Made by a program: the position numbers and the translations under genes. A stretch of 64,000 nt of DNA from Stomoxys calcitrans (taxonomy: Eukaryota > Arthropoda > Insecta > Diptera > Muscidae), in the NCBI RefSeq assembly GCF_963082655.1, contig NC_081553.1:35747048-35811047 (forward strand). The letters are read 5' to 3'. Under the pieces are notes generated by a model. It saw only the letters and a program-made list of their open reading frames with translations, was not told the origin of the DNA and did not search any database. Position 1 is the stretch's first letter. Each line of letters opens with the position of its first letter. This document shows, in pieces, positions 23,275 through 34,159 of this stretch.

Positions 23275-23998
23275 GTCTCAAGAAGTCATATCGGGATTTC
23301 AGTACTTTGAGGGGTCTTTATCACCATATTCACCGATTCGTATAAAATTTGGCACTGATGTTGTAAGTCATAATAAAGGGTTTTGGCCTAAATTTCAGCC
23401 AAATCGGCTGAAAATTCAGACTGCTAGGTGCTCAAGAATTCAAATCCGGGGATCGGCATATATGGGAGCTATATCGGTTTATAGACCGATTCGGATCATA
23501 CTTGGCATGGATGTTAAAGTCATAAGACAAGTCTTTGTTCCAAATTTCCGCCAAATCGGATGAAAATTTAGGCTTCTAAGCGCTCAAGAATTCAAGTCCG
23601 GGGATCGGTGTATATGGGGGCTATCTCTGTTTATAGACCGAATCGGATCACACTTGGCATTTATATTGAAAGTCATAATGTTAGTCTTGTTTCAAATTTC
23701 CACGCCAAATGGGATGAAAATTGAATCCTTTAGCGGCTGCAGAAGTCATATCGGGGGATCTAAACCAAAACCGATATGACCCATTTGCAATCCCCAACGA
23801 CCTGCATCAATAGTTAATATCTGGGCAAAACTTCAAGCGGCAAGCTTTACGCTTTCGGACTCTACCATGATATCGACGTAGGGACGGACGGACGAACATG
23901 ACTAGATCGAGTCAGAATTTCGAGACGATCCAGAATATATATATATAGTGTAGGGGGTCGCAGATCAATATTTCGAGGTGTTACAAACGGAATATTTA
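23275..23998 (+). mobile_element. A-type 153-bp-unit element, 5' truncated, with tail
   Basis: Four A-like units ('ggctcaagaatt', 'gggatcggtgtatatggg', 'tatagaccgattcgg') run into a transition piece ('caagcggcaagctttacgc') and a complete tail: 'cgtagggacggacggacg', 'gagacgatccagaatata', 'gaggtgttacaaacgg'. The head is replaced by the B-type element ending at 23268. Confidence 0.7.
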
Positions 23999-23999
23999 A

Positions 24000-24750
24000 A
24001 AAATGGCTTTTAAGCAATATTTTCCATCATTTTATATTTTGTGGAATTTTTTTTTATGTTTGTGGAAAATCTCTTGCCACGAAAAATAGTTAACCACATT
24101 TTCTCCCCCCACAGTTTATATAGCCAAAGGACCCCTACAAAAGTCAGCCGTGAAACAACTCAATTCTTTTTTTGCTAGTTTTCGTTGGCTATATCCTGCC
24201 TACCGCCGCCATCACCAAACAACCAAACAACCAACCAACCAACCTGCTAACCGTTCAACCAACCGTTCAAGCAAACCTCAAGGCGCAATACAACGCAACA
24301 CAAACAATAATAAGTGTTTTTCGTTTAAATGCAACTTTAAGTTGGCACAACTATTACCACAAGTGCCGTTGAATAATGGCAGCATAGAAGTGGAATTAAA
24401 GTTTGTTCGCTTTCTGTTGCTGCAAAACATCTTCAAAACTTTAAGTGAATTGATATGCATGCGATTTTTACCTGGCAAAAGTTTAGTTTTTTGCGCTTTT
24501 CATTTTATACCAACCGTAAGCCATTAGCAATTGATAAGAAAAAAAAACAAAAACAAAAAAAAATTGCCAACATTGAGCTACGGTTTAAGTTTTGCTAATA
24601 ACAATTTTAGCTAGCATTGCAAGGAAAGCCACTTAATGGAAAACAATTTCAATTAGAATTCTTTAACTAAGCGCAAGGAATCGATTTTGTTTTAAAAACT
24701 ATGCGAAAAGAAAGTTTTTGAACGATAAAATGGGGGAGAAATAAACAAGG
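24000..24750. other. Single-copy-looking DNA; weak 125-codon frame
   Basis: The frame at 24150-24527 is Asn/Thr/Gln-rich with (CAAC)-type low complexity ('caaccaaccaaccaacc' at about 24226-24244). I do not recognise a protein and treat it as chance. Confidence 0.45.
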
Positions 24751-26612
24751 AACAAATAAAAGTGTGCTAAATTCGGGCGGACCGAATATGCCATGGATTC
24801 TGTCAAGTCAAATCCGGGGATCGGTTCATATGGGGACGTCGTAGAAAATTTCAGCCAAATCGGATAGGAATTCCGCCCTCTAGAGGCTCAAGAAGTCAAG
24901 AGCCCAGATTGGTTTATATGGCAACTATATCAGATTATGGACCGATTTGAACCATATTTGGCTCAGTTGTTGAAAGTCATAACAAAACACCTTATGCAAA
25001 ATTTCAGCCAAATCGGATAGGAGTTGCGCCCTCTAGAGGCTCAAGAAGTCAAGACCCCAAATCGGTTTATATGACAGCTATATCAGGTTATTGACCGATT
25101 TACACCGTACTATGCGCAGTTGTTGGAAGTCGTAACAAAACATCTCATGCAAAATTTCAGACAAATCGGCTAGGAATTGCGCCCTCTAGAGGCTCAAGAA
25201 GTCAAGATCCCAGATCGGTTTATATGACAGCTATGTCAGGTTATGGACCGATTTGAACCATATTTGGCACAGTTGTTGGAAGTCACAACAAAACACCTTA
25301 TGCAAAATTTCAGCCAAATCGGATAGGAATTGCGCCCTCTAGAGGCTCAAGAAGTCAAGACACCAGATCGGTTTATATGACAGCTATGTCAGGTTATGGA
25401 CGGTTTTAAACCATATTTGGCACAGTTGTTGGAAGTCGTAACGAAACACCTCATGCAAAATTTCAGCCAAATCGAATAAGAAATGCGTCCTCTAGAGGCT
25501 CAAGAAGTCTAGAACCCAGATCGGTTTATATGGCAGCTATATCAGGTTATGGACCGATTTACACCGTGCTTGGCACAATTGTTGGAAGTCATAACAAAAC
25601 ACTGCATGCAAAATTTCAGCCAAATCGGTTAATAATTGCGCCCTCTAGAGGCTCAAGAAGTCAAGACCCCACATCGGTTTATATGGCAGCTATATCAGGT
25701 TATGAACCGATTTACACCATACTTGGCACAGTTGTTGGACGTCATAACGAAACACCGTATGCAAAATCGGATAGGAATTTCGCCCTCTAGTGGGTCAAGA
25801 AGTCAAGATCCAACATCGGTTTATATGGCCGCTATATCAGGTTATGGACCGATTTCTACCGTACTTGGCACAGTTGTTGGACGTCAACGAAATATTTGGC
25901 TGAACTTTGCACCAAGTGTTCTTTTTTTTGACTTCTAACAATTCCGCCAAGTATTGTCCAAATCAGATCATAACCTAATGTTGCTCCCATATAAACCGAT
26001 CTTGGATGTTGACTTCTTAAGCCGATAGAGGGCGCAATTATTATCCGATTTGGCTGAAATTTTGCTCGAAGTGTTCTGGTTCGATCGTCAATAACTATGC
26101 TAAGTATGGTCCAAATTGGTTCACAATCTGGTATTGCTTCCATATAAACCGATTTCGGATCTTGAAATTTTGCCGCTAGAGGGCGCAATTATTATCCGAT
26201 TTGGCTGAAAATTTGCAAGTGGTGTTTTAGTATCATTTCTTTCAATTGTGCTAATTATGGTTTAAATTTGTTCGTAACCTGCTATAGCTGCCATATAAAC
26301 TGATCTCACGATTAGACTTCTTGAGTTTCTAGATTATCCGATTTGTCAAGACCCAAGATCGGTTTATATGGCAGCTATATTAAAACATGGACCTATATGG
26401 GTCATTTACAATCCCAACTAACCTACCCTTATAGGAAGCATTTGTGCAAAATTTCAAGCGCCTAGCTTTACTCCTTCGAAAGTTAGCGTGCTTTCGACAG
26501 GCAGACGGACGGACGGACATAGCTTCAATAGATCATCTTAAAATGTCATGACGATCAAAAATATATACACTTTATGGGGTCTTAGACTCATATTTTGTGA
26601 AGGGTATAAAAA
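24751..26612 (+). mobile_element. Complete A-type 153-bp-unit element with internal inversion
   Basis: The head 'aacaaataaaagtgtgcta' and 'attcgggcggaccgaat' start at 24751. About seven plus-oriented A units run to about 25885 ('ccctctagaggctcaagaa', 'gatcggtttatatgacagc'). The orientation reverses for 25886-26345 ('cccatataaaccgatcttgg', 'gatagagggcgcaatta'), then returns to plus. The tail follows (26495-26612: 'agacggacggacggacat', 'gacgatcaaaaatata', 'atactttatggggtct'). Open frames at 25530-25938 simply follow the 51-codon period. Confidence 0.8.
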
Positions 26613-27496
26613 CAAGGTATATATATCAGATAATGGACCGATTCGAGCCATACATGATTTGGAAGGTGGAAGGTGCCAATTTTCGTAGTAGCCCTAAAAG
26701 AGCTCAAGAAGTAAAATCCATTGATCTGGTATATGGGAGCTATATTAGGGCTAGGGGCTTAAGAAGTGCAATCGGGAGATCGGTTTATAGGGAGCTATAT
26801 AAGGTTTTAGACCCATTCATACCATACTTGGCACATCCGTTAAATTTCATAGAAAACGTCATTGTACTAAATTTCAGCCAAATCGGATAATACTTCACCC
26901 TCTAGAGGCTCAAGAAGTCTAATCGGGAAATCGGTTTTTATCGAGGCTATATCACGTTTTAGCACAATTTAGTTCATACTTGGCATGTATATTGGAAGTC
27001 ATAGAAGAAGTGCAACATTTCAGTAAAATCAGATAACAATTCCGCCCTATAAATGCTAAAGATGGGCGATCAGAAAAACGGGTTATAAGAGAGCTTTATC
27101 AGGTTTTAGACCGAGTTGGACCATGATTAGCACATCTGTTGCATGTCATGGAAAACGTCATAATACTCAATACCAATTGCATAACAATTGCGTCATCAAG
27201 AGGCTCAAAAAGTCAAATCGGGAGATCGGTTTATATGACAGAATTATCAAACCATGGGTCCATAAAAAGTGCATGTATTATCCGATATAACTGAAATTTG
27301 GCACAATGAGTTGCGTTAAACCCCTTGACTTTTGCACCGAATATGATGGAGATAGGGCTATATTCGGATACATATGCCACATATACCGATCTCTGGATTT
27401 AAGTTCTTGGGCCCATAAAAGACACATTTTAGCCGATTTCTCTGAAATTTGACACAATGAGTTGTGCTAAATTTCCCCGACGTTCCTACCGACTAT
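26613..27496. repeat. Decayed mixed A- and B-type units
   Basis: Up to about 27235 the units are plus-oriented A-like ('gggagatcggtttatag', 'aatttcagccaaatcgg'). After it they are minus-oriented B-like ('ggtccataaaaagtgcat', 'gaaatttggcacaatgag'). No clear head or tail. A junction of opposite orientations lies near 27236. Confidence 0.6.
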
Positions 27497-28600
27497 GGTC
27501 TAGGCTAGGTTAGATTGGATCAGTTGTCCATCAAAGGTGAGTTCTCTAGGAAGCCAGTCTGGCCCATTGTGGTACCCTAGACAGAAAGGGAAGACAAAGA
27601 AGATGTGAGACCTCGGACTAGAAATTATACGAGAAAAACAGAAGGGCAAGAGGAAAACCCGTGCTGGGGGGTGAAGAAACGCCCATCCCTACGTAAGCAC
27701 GGAAGTACCTACGCCTGAGCTTATGGCACCCCCCGTCGGAACCATCCTGTTCCATCAACAAATCTCAGCAGACCTACCAGGGGAACGTTTGCAAGTTCAC
27801 CCAGGAGAAACGGCTCCTCAGAAAAGAAAGCCTACGACCCTACATACCAGGACATGAACACAGCAAGTGCTTAATAGTCTCCTTTTCATCCTCATCGAGG
27901 CAATTCCTACAGAAGTTATTTGGCGGTATTCCCATGCGCGCCGCCATGCAGCCTAGGGCGCAGTGTACGGTTATGACCCCTATCAAGGCACTCATCGACC
28001 TCTTATCGTACGCCATCAACTCTTTCGTCCTTCTTCGGTCGATAACCGGCCATAGCGCCTTTGCAGTTGGGCAACAAGTCACACCTCGCCACCGACGCCG
28101 CCCTGCCGACGCCTGTCTTTAGTAGCTCGACACATGGCACGTAGGCAAGACCGATGGCTGGTCCTCCCGGTGACTGGTCCTCCCAGTGACTGGTCCTCCC
28201 GGCGCAGACGAACCCTTCCTGGCGCACTCGTCCGCCCTCTCATTCCCTGGAATACCCTCATGACCAGCTACCCATGGCAACATCACATCGTGGGCCAAAG
28301 CCTATCCAGGGACTCCAAACAATCCATCACGCATCTCGACCTCACTATTCTCGACCCTAACGCCTTGAGCTCAGCCACATTGTCCACATAAATTCTCAGT
28401 TTCGAGGGCGGTAAATCATTTCCCAGAATTTCCCTTGCGACCACTGGAATGGCACAGACCTCTGCCTGAAAGACCGTACACTCGTCCGACATACAGAGTA
28501 GACCACCAATCCAGTCCCTGACTCCATCTTGGAGCCATCGGTGTAGATCGAGGTCTCATCCATCTCAAGTTTAGCATTCGCCCTCCATTCTGTGGTCTAT
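27497..28600 (-). pseudogene. Non-LTR retrotransposon fragment: RNase H, Cys/His domain, 3' end
   Basis: Minus-strand frames in order. 28283-28492 contains 'CTVFQAEVCAI' (RNase H catalytic Glu context) and 'IYVDNVAELKAL'. 28228-28300 contains 'WVAGHEGIPGNERADECA' (GHxGxxGNExAD motif). 27840-28082 ends 'FCRNCLDEDEKETIKHLLC', the Cys/His motif after RNase H in I/Jockey-group elements. The terminus near 27497-27515 is 'ctaggctaggttagatt'. A 16-bp triplication at about 28155-28203 adds 32 bp and so shifts frame. It is a different family from the 60431 element. Confidence 0.8.
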
Positions 28601-28782
28601 GTCATACTGAATTTGGATATAGCTGCCATGTATACCCATCTCCCGATTTAAGTTTTTGTGCTCATAAAAGGCGGATTTATTATCCGATTTCGTTAAAATT
28701 TGAAGCAGGGAGCTGTGTTAGGTTCTTCAGTATCCTTGCCCTATATCGTCTAGATCCGCCTTTATTTGGATATAGCTGTCAA
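28600..28782 (-). repeat. B-type units, left flank of nested SINEs
   Basis: One to two B units ('gatatagctgccatg', 'ccgatttaagtttttgtgc', 'ttattatccgatttcg') are interrupted after 'tatagctgtcaa' by the SINE. They resume at 29404 with 'tgtcaaatataccgatgtg'. Confidence 0.7.
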
Positions 28783-29403
28783 GGAGGCCACCGTAGCGCC
28801 GAGGTAAGCAGGTCCGCCTATGACACTGAACACCTGGGTTCGAATCCCAGTGAGACCATCAGAAAAAATTTTCAGCGGTGGTTTTCCCCTCCTAATGCTG
28901 GCAACATTTGTGAGGTACTATGCAAATTTTGCCCATAAACATTCCACTAAGGAACAGAGGCAAACATCTCACATTCAAGTTTAAGCTCAATGATAAGGGG
29001 TCTCCTTTTTATAGCCGAGTCCGAACGGCGTGCCGCAGTGCGACATCTCTTAGGAGAGAAGTTTTACATGGCATAGTACCTCACAAATGTCGCCACCATT
29101 AGGAGAAAAAACCACCGCTGAAAAATTTTTTCGGATGGTCTCGCCAGGATTCGAACCCAGGCGTTCAGAGTCATAGGCGGACATGCTAACCTCTGCGCTA
29201 CGGTGGCCTCCGGTGGTGAGGTACTATGCCATGTAAAACTTCTCCCCAAAAGAGGTGTCGCACTGTGGCACGCCGTTTGGACTCGGCTTTAAAAAGGAGG
29301 CCCCTGCTCATTGAGCTTAAACTTGAATCGGACTGCACTCATTGATATGTGAGAAGTTTGCCCCTGTTCCTTAGTGGAATGTTCATGGGCCAAATTTGCA
29401 TTT
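28783..29403 (+). mobile_element. tRNA-derived SINE (family A), outer copy, split by a second SINE
   Basis: The 5' part (28783-28922) has box A-like 'taagcaggtccgcctatgac' and box B 'gggttcgaatcc'. The rest (29216-29403) continues exactly where the first stops ('gtactatgccatgtaaaac') and runs to 'ttcatgggccaaatttgca'. The flanking duplication tgtcaa (28777-28782, 29404-29409) marks its own target site in the B array. The two parts flank a reversed copy of the same family. Confidence 0.85.
28923..29215 (-). mobile_element. tRNA-derived SINE (family A), inner copy nested in a SINE
   Basis: Full-length minus-strand copy: 'ggaggccaccgtagcgcag' head, box B 'gggttcgaatcctgg', body, and the 3' end 'gggcaaaatttg'. 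It is bounded by the 13-bp target duplication gtgaggtactatg (28910-28922 and 29216-29228), which is outer-SINE body sequence. This is a clean nested insertion. Confidence 0.9.
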
Positions 29404-29478
29404 TGTCAAATATACCGATGTGCCAATTTAAGGTCTCGGATCTATAAAAAGGGGCATTTTTTACCCGATTTTGCTCAA
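29404..29478 (-). repeat. B-type unit, right flank of nested SINEs
   Basis: 'tgtcaaatataccgatgtgcc', 'ttaaggtctcggatctata' and 'acccgattttgct' continue the unit interrupted at 28782. Confidence 0.65.
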
Positions 29479-29712
29479 TTCGAATAATGCTCTTGCAAAG
29501 CCATAATAGACATGGGTGCCATTTATTTTTGGAATGAATGCCAGAGCAATGATAGAGTTTTCTCTATTCATTCTGAAATGGATGGTTTGTAAAATTTTTT
29601 TTTCGATTTCATCCCACAGTGCAACGCCTATATTGTCCATCTTCATACATTGGTTCATAAATCTTGCAAATAATTTTTCTTTCAAACACTCCAAGTACTC
29701 TCTCGTCTGCAT
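29461..29712 (-). other. Unrecognised 83-codon open frame
   Basis: ATG at 29712 (minus) to a stop at 29461-29463. Composition looks more protein-like than the other frames in the window (mixed hydrophobic and charged, with 'ALWDEIEKKILQTIHF'), but I do not recognise it. Its last residues lie in B-type repeat sequence, so the natural end has been lost or the frame is accidental. No supported splice structure or neighbours. Confidence 0.2.
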
Positions 29713-31140
29713 TTAAAAGTACCTATGATTCAAAAACATTCAACAATCCTTACTTGCGCTGTGTTATTTTTACTACACCCTGAAAAAGACCGAGGAAATA
29801 AGCAACTTAAATAGTGCAGCTGGTGACCCATCGGCTCTGGCTGCATTGTTACCATTTCAGCCAGGCAACGACTATGCAGGTCTCATTCTGACTAGGGTTT
29901 GGCAATTGGTTATGTAGTATCGTCGTTGCCACCAATGTCTTATATCAGCAGCTAGGAAAATTTCCTAAAGGCTGCAGGAGTTTTTGTTTGTGTGTGTGTT
30001 CCAAAATCACATTTCTCTTCCAAGTCGTCTTGGGCATAACCTAAATACATATACACACAAAAATACTTTTTCCCAATATTTCTCTTATGGATTAAAAACT
30101 AAAGCTCCTTTGCAATCAATAATTCATTCATTCCTATCGAACACTAAAACATTTGTTGTGTTGTATTGAATAATAAAATGGTTTATTGTTGCCCCAAATG
30201 ACGGAAATGCAACAACCCCTAATGCATTTCCAACCCACCCATACAGACAAGCACAAACATACGCACACACACAGTGAAATTCTATATGGCCAATGTATAA
30301 CCTCCAAGCTCTAACCTCTGAGGCCAATAACTAAAAAAAGAGGCAGAAAGCGAAAACAAAATTGCCACGGTGTTGAAAGGGAATCAATTCCATGGCTGGT
30401 TTTGCTTTTCTTGTTCTCTGTTGCTTTTCGATTTTTATTTTTTTTTTTGCATGTTCCAACCGAAAGTGTTCTGGTTTTGAACAAAGTCTGTTCAACTCGT
30501 ATATTTTCCTAGTGGCGGATGACATTGGATACCACCGGAAACCCCATAACAAACACAAAGACTAAAAGGGTAAAATGGACCAGAAACAAGAAGAGAAACC
30601 AAGGAAAAAACCGTCATTTCCCCTCGTTTTTCACCGCGAATGGTAATATTTATGTGTCAGTGGGAAGTGGAAAACTGAATCCTTTTTCTTTCCCCTACCC
30701 CCAAGTCTTTTTGCATTCGAAAAGCTAAGCTCACAATGAAATTCTAATGTTTGTAATGTTTTCTCTATGTGTTTGCCTCTGTGTTGGTCGACAACAAAGT
30801 TTCTGTTACTGATTTGCTTTATTTTCATTTTTGTGTATTTGTTTGTGTAATACTACCAACACACTTGGAAATCCTTTCTGGCTTTCTTTTGGTCCAGGCA
30901 AAGAGAAAAAGCGAAAAAATCATAAAGTTTTATGGCATTTAGATGATGTTTTCAATGCCCCTACCCCCCTCGTCTTCAATTTAACACCATTACCTCTCAA
31001 CAATGTTTTTGGTGTATTTTTCCCATGTTTTTGTTGTAAAACAACAAAGTTTTACAGACTTTTTCTGTAGCGTGTAAAGAGTCTCTTACTTATTTGAGAT
31101 GGCTATTTTGTATTTGTTTGGGGATAAGGTGGTGTAAACT
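29713..31140. other. Single-copy-looking AT-rich DNA, no gene
   Basis: Short CA/GT tracts (about 29984-30000 and 30256-30272) and poly-T near 30436. Several 60-80-codon frames occur on both strands with no recognisable domain. Confidence 0.5.
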
Positions 31141-31175
31141 GAGGAGTCCCCTACAAAAAAGAGGCTTTAAAATGT

Positions 31176-31362
31176 CGGCGTGCCGCAGTGCGACACCTCT
31201 TTGGAGAGAAATTTTACATGGCATAGTACCTCACAAATGTTGCCAGCATTAGGAGGGGAAAACCACCGCTGAAAATTTTTTTCGGATGGTCTCGCCAGGA
31301 TTCGAACCCAGACGTTCAGCGTCACAGACGGGCATGCTAACCTCTGCGCTACGATGGCCTCC
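31176..31362 (-). mobile_element. tRNA-derived SINE (family A), 3'-truncated
   Basis: On the minus strand the head 'ggaggccatcgtagcgcag', box B 'gggttcgaatcc' and body run to 'cactgcggcacgccg', where homology stops at 31176. The last third of the element is missing. It lies at the left edge of the next B array. Confidence 0.8.
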
Positions 31363-32840
31363 AAGTTATATTCTAAGGCCCATAAGAGCACCATTTATTA
31401 TCTTATTTCGCTGAAATTTAGGACAGTGAGTTTTGTTAGGACTCCCATCATCCTTGTTGAAAACGGCGCGATTGGGTCCAGATTTGGATATCGATGACAT
31501 ATGGACCGATCTCCCGATTTAAGCTCTTGGGCCCATGAAAAGCGTATTTTATGCCCGATTTCGCTGAAATTTCGTACAGTGACCTATGCTAACCTTCTCG
31601 ACATACGTGGGCCATATGGTTCAGATCGGTCTATTTTTGGATACGGCTGCCATCTAGACCGATCTCCCGATTTAAGGTCGTGGGCCCACAAAAAGGTCTT
31701 TAAGTTTCCGATTTCGCTGAAATGTTGTTCAGTGACCAATGTTAGGTTTCTCGACATGCGTGTGGTTATATGGTTCAGATCGGACTATATTTGGATATAG
31801 CTGCCATATAAGCCGATCTTCCGATTTAAGGCCTTGGGCCTATAAAAGGCCCATTTATTATCCGACTTCGCTGAAATTTGACACGAAGTGTTGCGTTAGG
31901 CTCCTCGATATTCGCATCGAGTATGGTCAAAATCGTCCTAGAATTGGATACAGCTGCTATATATATCGATCTCTCGATTTAAAGTCTTGGGCTCATTAAA
32001 GGTGCAATTTATTACCCGATTTCGCTGAAATTTGGCATAGTTAGCTGTGTTAGTATCTTCAATGTACATGTTCAATATGGCTCAGATCTTTCCATATTTG
32101 GTTATAGCTGCCATATAGACTGATCTCCAATATTTATGGTATTTTGCCCATAAAAGTGGCATTAAATATCCTATTTTGCTGAAATATGACACAGTGACTT
32201 AAGTAAAGTTTCTCGACATCCGTATCCAGTATAGTTCCGATCAATCTGTTTTTGTATATAGCTGCCATATACAGGGTGGCTGATGAAAGCCGCTACCAAA
32301 AAAAAATGTAATAACTTTTTTTCTATTTAATAATAATAATTTAATAATTAATTTAATTAATTAATTAATTAATTTAATTAATAATAATTTAATAATTAAT
32401 TTAATAATTTAATTTAACATGAATAAAAGAAAAATGTATTCCATACACCGAAAAAAAAATGTAGCAATATTCATCATTGTAGCAATATTCATCAGCCACC
32501 CTGTATATTGACAATTGGGCATTGGGCCCATAAAATCTGCTTTTATTACCCGATTTCGCTGAAATTTGGCACAATGAGCTGCGTTAAGCCCTTCGACATT
32601 CGAGCTCAATTTGGAACCCATCGTTCAAAATCGGACTATATTGGAATATAGCTGCTATGATGACCGATTTTCCGATTTAAGGTATTGGACCCATAAAAGG
32701 CGCATTTAGAATCCAATTTCGCTGAAATTTTCCACAGTGATCTATGTAAGGCTTTTCCACATCCTTGCCTTATATGGTTCAGATCAGTCTATATTTGGAT
32801 ATAAATGCCACATAGACCCGTCTCCCGATTAAAGGTCTTA
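31363..32840 (-). repeat. B-type 153-bp array hosting a 232-bp MITE
   Basis: About eight units ('gaccgatctcccgattta', 'gtcgtgggcccaca', 'gatttcgctgaaat', 'ggatatagctgccatata'). Minus-oriented. Interrupted at 32272-32503 by a MITE inserted at the TA of 'gctgccatata'. Confidence 0.8.
32272..32503 (+). mobile_element. 232-bp TA-flanked MITE, copy 1
   Basis: The terminal inverted repeat 'cagggtggctgatgaa' matches its complement at the other end. TA lies on both sides (32270-32271 and 32504-32505), the target of Tc1/mariner-type transposases. The interior is an AT-palindromic core of attaatta runs plus a tandem 18-mer 'gatgaatattgctacaat' near the right end (complement strand). No coding capacity. 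By eye it is identical to the copies at 42213 and 57267. Confidence 0.9.
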
Positions 32841-33120
32841 CACAGTTATTGGAAGTCGTAACATTGCACAGTTATTGGAAGTCGTAACAAAACATCGCAT
32901 GCAAAATTTCAGCCTAATCGGACAAAAATTGCGGCTTCTAAAGACTCAAGAAGCCAAATCGGGAGATCGGATTATATGGGAGTTATATCAGGTTAAAGAC
33001 CGATTTGGACCGTACTTGGCACAGTTATTGAAAGTCATAATAAAACACTACATCCCAATGGGATGAAGATTGAGGCGTCCAAGTGTTCAATAAGTCAAAT
33101 CGGTTTCTTGGTCTTCCAAT
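32841..33120 (+). repeat. Two A-type units
   Basis: Plus-oriented A units ('gggagatcggattatatggg', 'aaaatttcagcctaatcgg') starting with a short tandem duplication of 'cacagttattggaagtcgta' (32841-32890). Confidence 0.65.
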
Positions 33121-33179
33121 TAAGACCGCACTACGATAAAAAATGTAACACCATCGGAAACATCAAATATATTTTTTTT

Positions 33180-34140
33180 TGTAGTCCATCCAACATAAAA
33201 ATAGGATATACCAACTTCGATACTACGTTGGTAACAACTTAAAATATTTACCAAAGACCCCAAAAGGTACACTCAGAGGATTTTGGTAAAAAAAACAGCA
33301 AAAATTTTTGCTGTAACAGCAGAAAGTCTGCAAACATGACCGGTTTGGGGAGTGTTTTGGGGATGGGCCGGCCACTCAGTTACTTGGCCTTGAAAATACA
33401 TATCAGATTCGTGTTCTACTCTAAAATACCTCTCATTTGAGCGCACTATTGCAACGGTCGGCAAATACTTCCTATTTGGATGGTGTTATGGGGGTGGGGT
33501 GGCCTAATAGACACTTCTTTTCCCGAATATTGATATCACATTTGAGTCTTTACTCCCAAAGACCTTTCATTTGAGACCCATATTGCAATGGTCATAGATT
33601 TGTCCTCTTTGGGGGATGTTTTTGGCGAGGGGCGGCCCCCTAAACACTTGGTCCCACATTTGAATAACACATTCATATTCTACACTCAAATAGCTTATAT
33701 TTAAGCCCCTTATTGCCGTGGTCAGTAAATAAGTCCTGTTTGGGGGGTGTTTTTGGAAAGGGGTGAACCCCCAGAAACGTGGTCTCACTTTTTGAAATCA
33801 GATTCGTAATCTATTCTCAAATACCTCTCATTTGAGTCCCATATTTCCATGGTCGGTAAATATGTCCGATTTAGGGGTGTTTTGGGGCTTGGGGGTGGCA
33901 CCCAAACACTTGGTCCGTCAAATGGATATCAGAGACGTTTTCTTATCCTAAATACCTTTCATTTGAGTCCCATATTATCGTGATTTGTCTAAAGATATGT
34001 TTGGAAGGTTTTTGGGTGGGGCAGCCCCCCTAGGTACCCCATCCGAAATTTGGATTCCAAATTTTTTGTTTTAGGTTACTTTAAGAGAGCACCCAAAATT
34101 TGGCTTAAATCGCTCCACTCATATCCGAGATCTGGCGTTT
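33180..34140. repeat. Family C tandem array
   Basis: About six units, here in the orientation 'ctcaaatacctctcatttga', 'gtcccatatttccatgg', 'tcggtaaatatgtccga', then a G-rich piece ('gggggtggcacccaaacac', 'cttggtcc'). It ends in the C-family terminal piece 'ggcgtttttgaaaattaggg' (34133-34152), directly before the (TTTTA)n tract. Confidence 0.7.
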
Positions 34141-34159
34141 TTGAAAATTAGGGTAAGGG

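Noticed and set aside
24150..24527. 125-codon frame as a host gene
   Set aside because: Low-complexity Asn/Thr/Gln-rich start from CAAC repeats, no recognised domain, no conserved neighbours.
24751..25885. CRISPR-like array
   Set aside because: The repeats are contiguous 153-bp diverged units with no constant-repeat/variable-spacer structure, and the DNA is from an animal.
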